Below, piece by piece: positions 37,569 to 47,033 of a stretch of DNA of 64,000 bases. A program made the translations under genes and the position numbers. Numbering within the stretch: position 1 is the first letter of the stretch; each line of letters opens with the position of its first letter. The DNA is taken from the NCBI GenBank assembly GCA_046347625.1, contig JAXMFU010000003.1:930001-994000 (forward strand), given 5' to 3'. Under the pieces are notes generated by a model. That model was not told the origin of the DNA, searched no databases, and saw only the letters and a list, made by a program, of their open reading frames with translations. The stretch comes from CAIMUS01 sp046347625. Lineage in GTDB: Bacteria > Pseudomonadota > Gammaproteobacteria > Competibacterales > Competibacteraceae.

Positions 37569-38780
37569 ATGTCAGAGATCAAGAAAGTCGTGCTGGCCTA
37601 TTCCGGCGGACTGGATACCTCGGTCATCCTGAAATGGTTACAGGAGACCTATCACTGTGAAGTCATTACCTTTACCGCCGATATCGGCCAGGCGGAGGAG
37701 CTGGAGCCGGCGCGCGCCAAGGCCGAGGCGCTGGGTGTCAAATCCATCTATATCGAAGACCTGCGGGAGGAATTCGCCCGTGATTTCGTCTTCCCGATGT
37801 TCCGGGCCAATGCGATTTACGAAGGCGAATACCTGCTCGGTACTTCCATCGCCCGTCCGCTGATCGCCAAGCGGCTGGTGGAAATTGCCCACAGTACCGG
37901 CGCCGATGCCATTTCTCATGGTGCCACCGGCAAGGGCAACGATCAGGTACGCTTCGAACTGGGCGCTTATGCCCTGATGCCGGGAGTCAAGGTGATCGCG
38001 CCTTGGCGGGAATGGGACCTGATGTCGCGGGAAAAGCTGCTGGCCTATGCCGAGCGGCATGGGATTCCCATCGAAAAGAAGCGCGGCAAGAAATCGCCCT
38101 ATTCGATGGATGCCAACCTGCTGCATATTTCCTATGAAGGCGTGGTACTGGAAGACCCCTGGGCCGAACCGGAAGACGACATGTGGCTGTGGACGGTCCC
38201 CCCGGAAAAGGCGCCGGACAAGCCGACCTATGCCGAACTGGACTACCGCCGGGGCGATATCGTGGCCATCGACGGCGAGGCCATGAGTCCGGCCCAGGCG
38301 CTGACCCGGCTGAATCGACTGGGCGCCGAGAACGGCATCGGGCGGACCGATATCGTCGAGAATCGTTATGTCGGGATGAAATCACGCGGTTGCTACGAAA
38401 CGCCCGGCGGGACCATCATGCTGCGCGCCCATCGGGCCATCGAATCGCTCACCCTGGATCGGGAAGTGGCGCATCTGAAGGATGAACTGATGCCACGTTA
38501 TGCCAGTTTGATCTATAACGGTTACTGGTGGAGTCCGGAGCGCAAGCTGTTGCAGGAACTGATCGACGCTTCCCAGGCACCGGTCGACGGGACCGTGCGC
38601 TTGAAGCTGTACAAGGGCAATGTGATGGTCGTAGGCCGCAAGTCCGACGACAGCCTGTTCGATCAGAACATCGCTACTTTCGAGGAAGATGCCGGCGCCT
38701 ATAACCAGAAGGATGCGGAAGGTTTTATCAAGCTGCATGCCCTGCGGCTGCGGATTGCGGCGGGTAAGGGGCGGCGTTAG
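37569..38780 (+). CDS. argG: Argininosuccinate synthase (intact copy)
   Basis: ArgG joins citrulline and aspartate with ATP in arginine synthesis. From ATG 37569 the product has 403 residues, normal length. The N-terminal ATP pyrophosphatase motif is AYSGGLDTSVILKWL (residues 10-24); SHGATGKGNDQVRFELGAY and YSMDANLLHISYEG lie in the middle, with AHRAIESLTLDRE and YNGYWWSPER at the C-terminal side. GGGGA just upstream supports this start. The 3' nine-tenths recur almost unchanged at 52717-53831 without the ATP motif, so this copy is the only functional argG in the window. Confidence 0.98.
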   Translation: MSEIKKVVLAYSGGLDTSVILKWLQETYHCEVITFTADIGQAEELEPARAKAEALGVKSIYIEDLREEFARDFVFPMFRANAIYEGEYLLGTSIARPLIAKRLVEIAHSTGADAISHGATGKGNDQVRFELGAYALMPGVKVIAPWREWDLMSREKLLAYAERHGIPIEKKRGKKSPYSMDANLLHISYEGVVLEDPWAEPEDDMWLWTVPPEKAPDKPTYAELDYRRGDIVAIDGEAMSPAQALTRLNRLGAENGIGRTDIVENRYVGMKSRGCYETPGGTIMLRAHRAIESLTLDREVAHLKDELMPRYASLIYNGYWWSPERKLLQELIDASQAPVDGTVRLKLYKGNVMVVGRKSDDSLFDQNIATFEEDAGAYNQKDAEGFIKLHALRLRIAAGKGRR

Positions 38781-38795
38781 CGGTTGAAACATCCT

Positions 38796-38820
38796 AGGGG
38801 CGCTAGAGAGCGGCGCCCCT
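38796..38820. terminator. Hairpin after argG
   Basis: AGGGGCGC (38796-38803) and GCGCCCCT (38813-38820) form an 8-bp GC-rich stem with a 9-base loop, 16 bp after the argG stop. There is no strong T run, so Rho-independent action is likely but not certain. Confidence 0.55.
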
Positions 38821-38910
38821 GGATTGTCCTAAGCTGGAATTAGAGGGTGGAAGCGGGCGTGAACGAGGCAGCTATACCTGCTTTGCTTGAATGGGCTGAC
38901 GTGATAACTT

Positions 38911-39702
38911 ATGTCATTAAACTCGACAGTTACAGACTTTTTCAGCCAGTGCGTCAATGCAATTCGTGAGGGTAAACTTGTTCATCGCGAGAGCAGGCTG
39001 GACAAAGAATTTCATTTTCAAAATTGGGTTCGCGCCCGCTTTGAAGAAATTGGCTTCAATTATGAAGTAGGTGGACGTAATAGCTACCCGGATTTTCGTA
39101 TGGTTCATTTTGCTGAAGGTTACGAAGTCAAAGGCTTGGCCTATCCAGGCCGCGAAGTCAGCTACGACAGCAATAGTCAGGTTCCCTCGGGTAATCACAA
39201 TGGACGGACTATCTTCTATATTTTTGGACGTTACCCTGCTCTACCGGATGGTGATACATACCCAGTGCTGGATCTGGTGATTTGCCATGGTGATTTCCTG
39301 AACGCCGATCATGATTATGTTCACAAAAACAAAAGTATCAGGGGGTTTGGCAGCTATGGAGATATTATGATCCGAGATCGAAAGATGTATGTTGCCTTAA
39401 CACCTTTCGGTCTGGTTTCTGGGGTGGCGCATACGCAAACGCTGATTCTTCCTGAAGACTTTCCAGTAACGACTGATTTTCAGCAAATCGGTACACTTAT
39501 CCGTAAAGAAGCGGATAATTTGATTATAGGCTACCATTTTGATCTCAGGCACAATACCTTAATACCTGAGACAGCTTCTAACCCATTCGCTGGAAAAGAA
39601 CATGTTTTCCATGCATGGCGCTTGCAAGGTGCATCCGCTGAACCTGTGATGATGCGTGAAAATATTTCAGACGGAAAAATTAGTAATGGTACACAAGGAT
39701 AA
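38911..39702 (+). CDS. PD-(D/E)XK type II restriction endonuclease
   Basis: The 263-residue product contains SYPDFRMVHFAEGYEVKGLA, giving the catalytic pattern P60-D61 with E72-x-K74 of PD-(D/E)XK nucleases. Upstream helices (DKEFHFQNWVRARFEEIGFNYEVGGRNS) fit the approach to the active site. It overlaps the DNA methyltransferase gene downstream, forming a restriction-modification pair. Recognition sequence cannot be read from the protein. The gene starts 130 bp after argG and is the first of island 2. ATG at 38911. Confidence 0.8.
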   Translation: MSLNSTVTDFFSQCVNAIREGKLVHRESRLDKEFHFQNWVRARFEEIGFNYEVGGRNSYPDFRMVHFAEGYEVKGLAYPGREVSYDSNSQVPSGNHNGRTIFYIFGRYPALPDGDTYPVLDLVICHGDFLNADHDYVHKNKSIRGFGSYGDIMIRDRKMYVALTPFGLVSGVAHTQTLILPEDFPVTTDFQQIGTLIRKEADNLIIGYHFDLRHNTLIPETASNPFAGKEHVFHAWRLQGASAEPVMMRENISDGKISNGTQG

Positions 39703-41890
39703 AAATATTTCTCGGTCTAATCAACCGCGACTGATAGAAATAGACACATTTCCATTCGAATTTCTATCAGCAATTGCAGAAAAAGAAAGCTGGCGTAAGG
39801 AGATTTATCGACCGGTCTATCATGTCCATAAATGGTGGGCCAAGCGGCTTGGTTCCATCTTCCGGGGTATTATCCTGGGTTGCCTTCTGCCAGAGGATGG
39901 TTGCCTGGAAGAGCCTTTTTATCGCAAGCAGAATTTCTCAAGAGTATCGATCTTCGACCCTTTTATGGGTAGTGGCACTACAGTCGGTGAGGCGCATAAA
40001 CTGGGCTGTATTGCTCTGGGACGTGACATCAATTCTGTAGCTTGTGAAAGTGTGCGTGTGGCCTTGGGTCCACTTGATCGTAACCAGTTGCAAAAAGCTT
40101 TTTTGCAACTCGCTGCTACCGTTGGTGTGCGCATTAGAGATTTGTACCAATCTATGGATGAGCATGGAGGGCATTGTGATGTCCTGTATTACTTTTGGGT
40201 CAAACAAATACTATGCCCGCAATGCGGCGCCGGTGTAGACCTTTTTCCCAGCCGGGTCATTGCGCGCAACGCTTACCCGGATCGCAAACCTGAAATTCAA
40301 GTCTGCTGTCCTCGTTGTGGTGATCTTTTTACGGCACTACATTATGATAAGCATGTACACTGCCCTTCCTGTGAACTGGATTTTGATCCGCACGTTGGGC
40401 TTGCTTCTGGTACTAAAGCAACCTGTTCCGTTTGTGCTCATACCTTTTCGATTGCCAATGCGGTACGGACTTTTGGCAAACCGCCAGTACACCGGCTTTA
40501 TGGCAAACTTTTACTCACAGCCGAAGGGACAAAGCGCTATCTGCCCGCTACGCCGGCTGATATTCAATCTTATGATGAATGTTCTAGACTCCTTGAGGAT
40601 CAATTAAGACAAGGTGCTATTCGTCTACCCGATACCGTATTGATGGATGGATTCAATACCCGCCAAGCGCTCGGCTATAATTATTGTAACTGGCGTGATT
40701 TCTTTAATGACCGGCAATTACTTGCACTAGGTTGGTTACAGAAAGCCATAGCCGATTTAGCGGATGTTCCGACAAGAGACGCTTTACTCTTGCTATTTTC
40801 GGGTGTGCTGGAGTTCAATAATTTGTTCGCATCCTACAAAGGCGAAGGTACGGGTGCGGTCCGGCACATGTTCGCCCATCACATTCTCAAACCGGAACGT
40901 ACCCCTATCGAAGCCAATATATGGGGTACGCCGAAAAGTTCCGGTTCATTCTCGAATCTGTTCAAAACCCGCCTGATGCGTGCTGTGGCTTACCGTAATG
41001 CCCCTTCCGAGGTAGCATGCAACAGTTCGACCCGGCACCAAGTTGTCAGTCCCCCATTTTCAGGCTGCTTGGAAAAGACTTGGCCGCCACTGGGAGATTT
41101 CAAGCCACGTGGTATCTATCTTTCGTGTGGTAGTTCCGATGAAACTGGTCTGCCGGATGGTTGTGTCGATTTTATTGTCACGGACCCGCCATTTTTCGAT
41201 AACGTTCATTACTCTGAGTTGGCCGATTTTTTCCACGCGTGGCAACGGCTGCATCCACGAGGTTTTATTAATGACGCATCAACCACCCGTCATCGACATG
41301 AGGTACAGGATACCGATGCGAACGAGTTCGCCGCCAAGCTTTTCGCTGTTTTCAGTGAGTGCCATCGGGTGTTGAAAGATCATGGTTTATTGGTATTCAC
41401 CTATCATCATTCACGGGCGGAGGGTTGGATATCTCTATTGAAGGCTGTCGTTGAGGCAGGTTTTTCGGTTGTTAATGCGCATCCTGTCAGGTCGGAAATG
41501 TCTGTGGCGGTGCCTAAATCTCAAACCAAAGAACCGATTCAACTCGATGTGATACTGGTCTGTAAAAAAAGAGAGCACGATTCTCGTAAGGTCTTAGAGT
41601 CATTTCAGGCTCTTGCAGAAGCAGCGCAGCAGTCTATCAAAAAGCTGTGTCGGCTTACAGAGATTGGTCTAAAACTATCGCGAAATGATCGGCGGATTGT
41701 TATTATCAGTCAGTTTATTGCCGCTACCGGTCCAGTAGCCTCAGCTGCGAAATCAATTGATGCTTTACTGCAACAACAATCAAAGCTGGAGGAAATAGCT
41801 GAACAGGTACTTGTCGGGACAAGTACAATGGTAGATTCAGGAAGCATGCTCGAAGCTGTTGACGAGCGACAGATGGAGTTCTCTTTTTGA
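39686..41890 (+). CDS. DNA methyltransferase with zinc-ribbon insert (restriction-modification partner)
   Basis: From ATG 39686 the product has 734 residues; an in-frame GTG at 39656 would add 10. WWAKRLGSIFRGIILGCLLPE leads into SAM motif I DPFMGSGTTVGEAHKLG (about 91-107), and motif IV TDPPFFDNVHYSEL lies near 498-511, the order of beta-class amino-methyltransferases (N6-A or N4-C). Between them is a cysteine-rich region with four ribbon knuckles: CPQC, CCPRC, CPSC and CSVC (about 178-265). The zinc part may help recognise DNA. It overlaps the endonuclease gene by 17 bp. DPPF is the DPPY-type variant. Confidence 0.85.
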   Translation: MVHKDKNISRSNQPRLIEIDTFPFEFLSAIAEKESWRKEIYRPVYHVHKWWAKRLGSIFRGIILGCLLPEDGCLEEPFYRKQNFSRVSIFDPFMGSGTTVGEAHKLGCIALGRDINSVACESVRVALGPLDRNQLQKAFLQLAATVGVRIRDLYQSMDEHGGHCDVLYYFWVKQILCPQCGAGVDLFPSRVIARNAYPDRKPEIQVCCPRCGDLFTALHYDKHVHCPSCELDFDPHVGLASGTKATCSVCAHTFSIANAVRTFGKPPVHRLYGKLLLTAEGTKRYLPATPADIQSYDECSRLLEDQLRQGAIRLPDTVLMDGFNTRQALGYNYCNWRDFFNDRQLLALGWLQKAIADLADVPTRDALLLLFSGVLEFNNLFASYKGEGTGAVRHMFAHHILKPERTPIEANIWGTPKSSGSFSNLFKTRLMRAVAYRNAPSEVACNSSTRHQVVSPPFSGCLEKTWPPLGDFKPRGIYLSCGSSDETGLPDGCVDFIVTDPPFFDNVHYSELADFFHAWQRLHPRGFINDASTTRHRHEVQDTDANEFAAKLFAVFSECHRVLKDHGLLVFTYHHSRAEGWISLLKAVVEAGFSVVNAHPVRSEMSVAVPKSQTKEPIQLDVILVCKKREHDSRKVLESFQALAEAAQQSIKKLCRLTEIGLKLSRNDRRIVIISQFIAATGPVASAAKSIDALLQQQSKLEEIAEQVLVGTSTMVDSGSMLEAVDERQMEFSF

Positions 41891-41907
41891 TTGCAAGACC
41901 TGACCCC
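41889..41907. repeat. Single REP-like half-site GATTGCAAGACCTGACCCC
   Basis: The 19-bp motif sits at the stop codon of the methyltransferase gene. The same motif recurs in both orientations around the truncated argG at 52610-52628, 52690-52707, 53871-53889 and 53912-53928. Confidence 0.7.
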
Positions 41908-41999
41908 ACGCATTTTGCAGGGAAGCATTATAAGTTATTGTTTTAAAATTTTTCTGTAAAAATCCTAGCCTCCAACCGTTCAACTGGTGAAAGTCACGC

Positions 42000-43242
42000 T
42001 AGTGGTCTGTTTCAATGATTTTGACAGGTTAGGCTTCTCCTTGTACAAGAGCTTCTTCAGGTTCCTTTACTGATGGATACAGTCGCTTGAGTTTGAGGCG
42101 TGCCGAGTCGGTGCCGAACTGCCATTTGATCTTCGCTTGGTGATGGTTACGCTGGGTTTGCCAAGCCGAGACTTCTCGACGCAAGGTCTCAATCTCGGCA
42201 ATCCGGCGATCCAAACACTGGCTGGCCAGGACGGCGAATTCACATTCAGCCATATTGAGCCAACTGCCATGTTTGGGGGTGTAGTGAAACTCCAACTTGC
42301 GGGTGATCCGGCGTGCTTCGGCGGGTACAAAGGCCTCGTAGAGGGCGGCTGGCGTATGGGTATTGAGATTATCCACCACCAACCGGATTACCTCGGCCGT
42401 CGGGAAATAGACATCGACCAGCAGCTTCATCTGCTGGGCAAAATCTTGCTTGGTGCGCTGCGCGGTCACATTCACGTGGCGCCAGCCCTGCAACGGTTGC
42501 ACGAACAGAAACAGGTTGGCCGTCCCTTCGCGCTTGTACTCGTAGTCATAGCAGGCGGACTGCCCGGGTCGGACCGGCAGGGGGTGGCGTTTTTCGCTGG
42601 TCAGTTGCACCGGGCTTTCGTCAAAGCAGACTTGGGGACGCCGGGCATCATATGGCTCGGCATACAAGTCCAATACGTCTTCCAGGTGCCAGACATAGTC
42701 GGAACTGACCGTGGGAATACACCACTCTTTACGCTGCCACGGGTTGAGGTCGTTTTTTTTAGGACGCGGTGCACCGTCGCGGGGGAAACCGCTTCGACTT
42801 GCTGGAGTTCAATCAAGCGGTCGGCCAGCAACCGCAGGGTCCAGCGGCGGCGTCCCGCTGGTGGCGTGCTACAGGCTAACGCAATCAAGAACGCGGTCTG
42901 TTTGCCGGTCAACGCCAGCCGCTTGCCCGGTCGTGGCCGCTCACTTAAGGCGGGCACGAGTCCTTCGTCAACAAAACGCTGGCGGGTCCGATGCACGGTC
43001 GAGACACCGAGGTGGAGAGCGTGCGCAATCTCGTCATCGGTCGCCCCTTCAGCGGCGTGCAACAACACTTGCGCACGTGCCACCTTGCGCGCCGACGGTT
43101 TGCCTTTTTGGATCAGCTTGAGCAGGTATGCCTGCTCAGTTTCGGTAAGGTCAACAAGGTATTTATGGGCCATAAGTATTCCTCCTTCTGCCAACATATG
43201 CCACCAAAGAACACCTGTCAAAATCATTGAAACAGACCACTA
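42000..43242 (-). mobile_element. IS630-family insertion sequence
   Basis: Terminal inverted repeats AGTGGTCTGTTTCAATGATT (left, from 42001) and its complement ending at 43241 match over about 29 bp. Both ends are flanked by TA (42000-42001 and 43241-42), the dinucleotide that IS630 elements duplicate. The element is about 1.24 kb with one transposase gene in two frames. Confidence 0.92.
42029..43173 (-). CDS. IS630-family transposase, likely made by -1 frameshift
   Basis: The first frame starts at ATG 43171-43173 after GGAGG with MAHKYLVDLTETEQAYLLKL and a helix-turn-helix region (ATDDEIAHALHLGVSTVHRTR). It reaches VLKK at an A8 run (T8 at 42753-42760 on the plus strand). A -1 shift there continues as NDLNPWQRKEWCIP, the conserved IS630 junction motif, and then the DDE domain: CFDESPVQLT with the first Asp, RLVVDNLNTHTPAAL with the second, and YTPKHGSWLNMAECEF with the last Glu. 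The joined product is about 381 residues. Programmed slippage on an A run is known for several IS630 elements, so the transposase may be active. Confidence 0.85.
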
Positions 43243-43271
43243 GAGCCGGGTTACGAATAACCTGCTGCGGG

Positions 43272-43369
43272 TATCCACTTAAGCCGGGATACCTGTTGCA
43301 GGCTGAACGCAACGGGCCGGCGAGGACGCCGGCGCTCCCAGGGTCGGATCGTCCCGCCTTAAGTGGGTA
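43272..43369. repeat. Palindromic dispersed repeat CCACTTAAG / CTTAAGTGG
   Basis: GTATCCACTTAAGCCGGGAT and CGTCCCGCCTTAAGTGGGTA are inverted arms, with an inner GGCCGGCGAGGACGCCGGCG palindrome. A half copy occurs at 4209-4265 in island 1, so both islands share this repeat. 43370-43519 holds nothing else recognised. Confidence 0.6.
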
Positions 43370-43519
43370 GCCCCTGCTGCGTCCAGGACAACTAAGATGC
43401 AGGCCGATGATGGCCGGTATGCCATCACGGAGATGGGAGGCCGGCGACACGCTGTTGCCGTTGCCGGTACCGCTGCTGATGAAAGCCGCCACCAAGGTGA
43501 TGACCCAAATGTTCTCAAG

Positions 43520-44529
43520 ACGTGATGTGCAACTTTTCAGGTTAAGCAGTGACTACACCGTCTAACTGTAACGGCTCGCGACCCTGTTGGATGTTGAGCC
43601 AGATGCCAATCGTATGCGCCAAGAGCTTGCGGGTCACTTGGTTGGTCAGATGCCAGGCATCGCGTGCCCGCGTTTTCGCCAACCCAAAACGTTGTTCCAG
43701 TTGGCTAATCACGGTTTCAACCCGCTTGCGGACCCGCCGTAAGAGCTTTAACCACCAGCGCGGCCGCGACTCGATCATGTTCTTCCGCACGGGGGTTTGC
43801 AGGTCGATCCCCACGGCTTCACAATCCGCTTTGAATTGAGGGCGGATATATCCTTTGTCACCCAGGAGCACCCCGATAATCGCCTGCAAGACCTCATAGG
43901 CAGAATCGCGCTCATCCACATGGGCCGCCGTGATCGTGATCCCGACCACCACACCCCGCGGATCAATCAGTACGTTCGCTTTCAACCCGTAGTAGTGCTC
44001 ATCCTTGGCCGCGCAGTAGCCGTAGTCAGCTTCACCTTTCAGGTTCTGGCTGCGCGGGGCGCGCACCACGTGGCACACCTTAAGCGGGAACCCGTCGATA
44101 ATATGGCAGTCTGCCGTATCTGCCCCCAGTTCCGTCACCAACTGCTGATGTAACAGCTGCTTCACTCGCCAGAGATTGGCGGCTTGGCGCACAAAGGTAC
44201 TTCGATCCCCCAAGCCAGGAAACCAAGCCGCCCAGTGCTGCTTGAAGTATTCCCAAATGGCTTCATCGCCCTCATAACCCAGAAATTCACCCACAATCTC
44301 CATCGTGATCACTTCGCTGTCCCGTAAGCGGGGAGCAAAACCGCGGGTACGGAGCTTCACGCCAGCGGTCACTTTTTCGAGCCCTAGCTCCACCCAACAA
44401 AACACGGTAATGATAAACTCATCTATTGGCATGGCTATCGTCCTCTGGGTTGGGAGGCTAGAGATTCTCTCAACTTACGGCGATAGTTGTGCCGCTTCAA
44501 GATCTACTTGGTAAAGTTGCACATCAGGT
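43520..44529 (-). mobile_element. IS982-family insertion sequence, copy 2
   Basis: The 1010-bp element has the ends ACGTGATGTGCAACTTT and AAAGTTGCACATCAGGT. Target duplicates TCTCAAG lie at 43513-43519 and 44530-44536. It is the same element as at 7409-8418 in reverse orientation. Its insertion point touches the stop codon of the MotB-like gene (44537-44539), so that gene is not cut. Confidence 0.9.
43542..44432 (-). CDS. IS982-family transposase, copy 2
   Basis: A 296-residue transposase with the same motifs as copy 1 (DGFPLKVCHVVRAPRS, GYCAAKDEHYYGLKANVLID, GVLLGDKGYIRP). The only residue difference seen is PIDE instead of PIDA near the start. Both copies look complete, so either could be the active source. 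Confidence 0.93.
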   Translation of the reverse strand: MPIDEFIITVFCWVELGLEKVTAGVKLRTRGFAPRLRDSEVITMEIVGEFLGYEGDEAIWEYFKQHWAAWFPGLGDRSTFVRQAANLWRVKQLLHQQLVTELGADTADCHIIDGFPLKVCHVVRAPRSQNLKGEADYGYCAAKDEHYYGLKANVLIDPRGVVVGITITAAHVDERDSAYEVLQAIIGVLLGDKGYIRPQFKADCEAVGIDLQTPVRKNMIESRPRWWLKLLRRVRKRVETVISQLEQRFGLAKTRARDAWHLTNQVTRKLLAHTIGIWLNIQQGREPLQLDGVVTA

Positions 44530-44536
44530 TCTCAAG

Positions 44537-45268
44537 TTACTTCTGTATCTGTGTAAATCGGATTTCGATACGGCGGGCATGGGTATCGCGTTCCTCCTGT
44601 GAAAGGTTATCAGGCTCGCGAGGCGGGACTCCGTTCGAAGCTGAGTAGCAACGAACTTCAATCTTTCTTGGTAAATTAATGTTCTTTTCAATCAACCATT
44701 GATCCCATTCTTGCTTGACAGCTACAGCACGCATCAATCCTAGATCTGCATTTGACCCTGCCGATAGCTGATCTGCTTTGACGTTAAAGTGTCTCTGAAG
44801 AGAACCCACAAGACTGCCGTCAAGATTACTGCGTGTACTAACTGGAGTGTCATCGGTGTGGCCGATGATCTCGATGGTGTCTACAGTAGGATGCTCTTTA
44901 ACAATTTTAAGGAGGTCAGGAAAATGTGTCTTTTGCAGTTCTCTTCGAACTGAATCGGAGACGTGTGCCTTGCCTTTTTCGAAGTTCAGATTCTGGGCTT
45001 CTGTCAACTCGATAATCGGAGGTTTTATGTTTGGATTTGTTTTCAACATTTCCAGTTCTTTACCAAGAGTCTCTAGGTCTTTTTTGTATTTGTCATTTTC
45101 CTTTTTCAATCGAATTATAGTTTTTTCTGGGTCTGCTATTTCTGATTCAGGGATTAAGTCTAATAGCTTGCTGGTGATGGCAAGAATAAGAACAATCATG
45201 AACAGGGCCAGCATGCAGTCGGCAACACTTGGCCAGTAGTTCAACTCTTGGTCCATTTGTTTACGCAT
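44537..45268 (-). CDS. ZorB/MotB-like OmpA-domain membrane protein
   Basis: The 243-residue product starts with a short cytoplasmic end and one membrane helix, YWPSVADCMLALFMIVLILA. Its Asp (D17) sits where MotB and ZorB carry the ion-binding residue. A coiled-coil linker follows (PEKTIIRLKKENDKYKKDLE to LEMLKTN). The C-terminal OmpA/peptidoglycan-binding domain has VDTIEIIGHTDDTPV, NADLGLMRAVAVKQEW and DTHARRIEIRF. MotB-type proteins pair with a MotA-type channel to turn ion flow into movement; ZorB does this in Zorya defence. It is the last gene of the tubulin operon, 91 bp after the ZorA-like gene. Confidence 0.85.
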   Translation of the reverse strand: MRKQMDQELNYWPSVADCMLALFMIVLILAITSKLLDLIPESEIADPEKTIIRLKKENDKYKKDLETLGKELEMLKTNPNIKPPIIELTEAQNLNFEKGKAHVSDSVRRELQKTHFPDLLKIVKEHPTVDTIEIIGHTDDTPVSTRSNLDGSLVGSLQRHFNVKADQLSAGSNADLGLMRAVAVKQEWDQWLIEKNINLPRKIEVRCYSASNGVPPREPDNLSQEERDTHARRIEIRFTQIQK

Positions 45269-45359
45269 ATCTATTCCTAAAAAAGCGTGGTAGCTCTCGT
45301 AAAGAAACAGAAGGGTCTTGTACTGTGATAATTAAGAGGATAGTAGAAAGTTTTTGCGG

Positions 45360-47024
45360 CTATTCTCTGGTAGGGGCCATTGAAAACACCGGAGAGTTAT
45401 TGTCCGTCTGATCTTGGCTTGCATCTCCTGCGACGCTAAATTTGATTAACCGCGAGTTAAACTCCTGCATGGAACTGATAAGTGACTGCCCTAGTAAAGA
45501 GAGATGCTGCATAGACTCAACCGAAGTGGCAACGGAGTTTATAATTGAATTGGCGGTAGACTCAACCGTTTCTCTCATAGTAATTTGCTCTTTAACCGAT
45601 GTATTGCCTGTATTCACTTGGGCAATTACTCCACGTCGAAGCACACTCACTTCTGCTATCAAAGTGGTGGTCGACGTTTGAATGGCAGTAAAACCGGCAG
45701 AGACCACCTGATTGATTTCCTGGAGTCTACTTGCATCCGAATCGATCTTCTGCTGCAGCCTGACCAGTTCATCATGTAGTAAAGGCAATGATTTACTGGT
45801 CATTTCTATCCCCACTTTGGTTACCAGCTCCATCCTATCCCTAAGCTTGCCAACCTCACTTCTGAAGCTATCGTAAACTTTTGTATTTAGCAGTTGTGCT
45901 TTTTCCGAGACATCACGAAGCCCTCCACGCAGGGCGCTCAGTTCTTCCCTTAACCCCCTGTAAGCAGTTCCAGAGAGGGTCTCGGCAATGGTGAAAAGAT
46001 CGTTCAGCTTACCTAACACAATTTCTATGATCGATTGCATTCCAGTAATTTTGCTATCAAGTCCTACAATAGTGCTCTCAAGCGCTGAGAGTGAATTGCG
46101 TAGAGTATCTTGGCTGTCTATCAAGATTTTGTTAACTCGTGCCCAATTACCATCGTCGTTGAATGTTCTCTCTAGGTGTCGGCTGCAGCGATCGACTGCA
46201 TTCGCTGCCTTGTTCATAGCAAGTGCGAAAGTTTTCATTTCCTCTACTGTTTCTTTTGCCGTCCTGGCTGTCTGGACGTTGGCATTGGAAGATTGCTCCA
46301 TCATAGTCGCGATCTGCCTCATAGTTTCGGATACTTTTTCCGCTACTTCGGAAGCTTTGACAAGCGCCTCCGGTGGTTTAACTTCGCGTGGCTGAAGAAT
46401 GGGAAGTAATTGCTCAACTGTGAACTCGTCCAAAGATTGAAAAAATCTCGCCTTTTTCGGGGATACCAAGATGTTACGCAAGAACACTAATATGAGGTTG
46501 CAGAATATTCCCCAGAAACTGGCAGCAAAGGCATGTCCAAATCCACCATACAGCGAACTAATCGCTTTCTTTAGTTCAGGAGTCATGATACCTCCACCGG
46601 CATTCACAATGCGACCAAGGTCGACATCTATCAGCAGGGTTTTTAATAGGTAGATGGTACCAGCAAGCCCGGCAATTAAAAACGTAGTGATAGCAGTATT
46701 CGGGACAATGTTGAAAATTCGGCGTGAGTCGTCTTCTTCGGTTAACGCAGAAAGTTCGCTGACACTGATTGGCCGAGTGTGCCGGGCAGCTTCCGTAGCT
46801 ATACGCACGCGTGTACTTAATGGAGACCCAGGGGTAATAGCAAGCCTCGATAGTAGTTGGCCGATTTCCTGATTGGGCTTCTCCGTCAGCGCACTTTGTA
46901 TACTTGCGATATCAGAAATCTGTCTTCTATAGAAGACCCACGAATAAAACTGGAACAAAAATACCAGTAGTGTCAATATCCAGAAAAGCCATGTGATTGT
47001 CTGACCTTGCTCGAGAATATTCAT
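45360..47024 (-). CDS. ZorA/MotA-like channel protein with long coiled-coil tail
   Basis: The 554-residue product has three clear membrane helices: ITWLFWILTLLVFLFQFYSWVF (about 10-31), TAITTFLIAGLAGTIYLLKTLL (110-131) and GFGHAFAASFWGIFCNLILVFL (161-182). The last two, with the soluble loop between them, resemble the MotA/TolQ/ExbB core. From about residue 210 to 530 it is a long helical tail (VSETMRQIATMMEQSSNANV; LREELSALRGGLRDVSEKAQ). A MotA-like core with a long cytoplasmic helical tail is the design of ZorA, where the tail transmits the signal inward. It lies 9 bp after the PBP-OmpA gene. Not a flagellar gene: no other motility gene is present. Confidence 0.8.
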   Translation of the reverse strand: MNILEQGQTITWLFWILTLLVFLFQFYSWVFYRRQISDIASIQSALTEKPNQEIGQLLSRLAITPGSPLSTRVRIATEAARHTRPISVSELSALTEEDDSRRIFNIVPNTAITTFLIAGLAGTIYLLKTLLIDVDLGRIVNAGGGIMTPELKKAISSLYGGFGHAFAASFWGIFCNLILVFLRNILVSPKKARFFQSLDEFTVEQLLPILQPREVKPPEALVKASEVAEKVSETMRQIATMMEQSSNANVQTARTAKETVEEMKTFALAMNKAANAVDRCSRHLERTFNDDGNWARVNKILIDSQDTLRNSLSALESTIVGLDSKITGMQSIIEIVLGKLNDLFTIAETLSGTAYRGLREELSALRGGLRDVSEKAQLLNTKVYDSFRSEVGKLRDRMELVTKVGIEMTSKSLPLLHDELVRLQQKIDSDASRLQEINQVVSAGFTAIQTSTTTLIAEVSVLRRGVIAQVNTGNTSVKEQITMRETVESTANSIINSVATSVESMQHLSLLGQSLISSMQEFNSRLIKFSVAGDASQDQTDNNSPVFSMAPTRE

Positions 47025-47033
47025 CTCAGCTTG

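Noticed and set aside
42137..43243. Long plus-strand frame opposite the IS630 transposase
   Set aside because: It lies antisense to a recognisable DDE transposase and has no family features.
44537..47024. Flagellar motAB or tolQ/tolR genes
   Set aside because: The MotA-like protein has a long coiled-coil tail and the neighbours are tubulin-like and PBP-OmpA genes; no flagellar or Tol genes are near.
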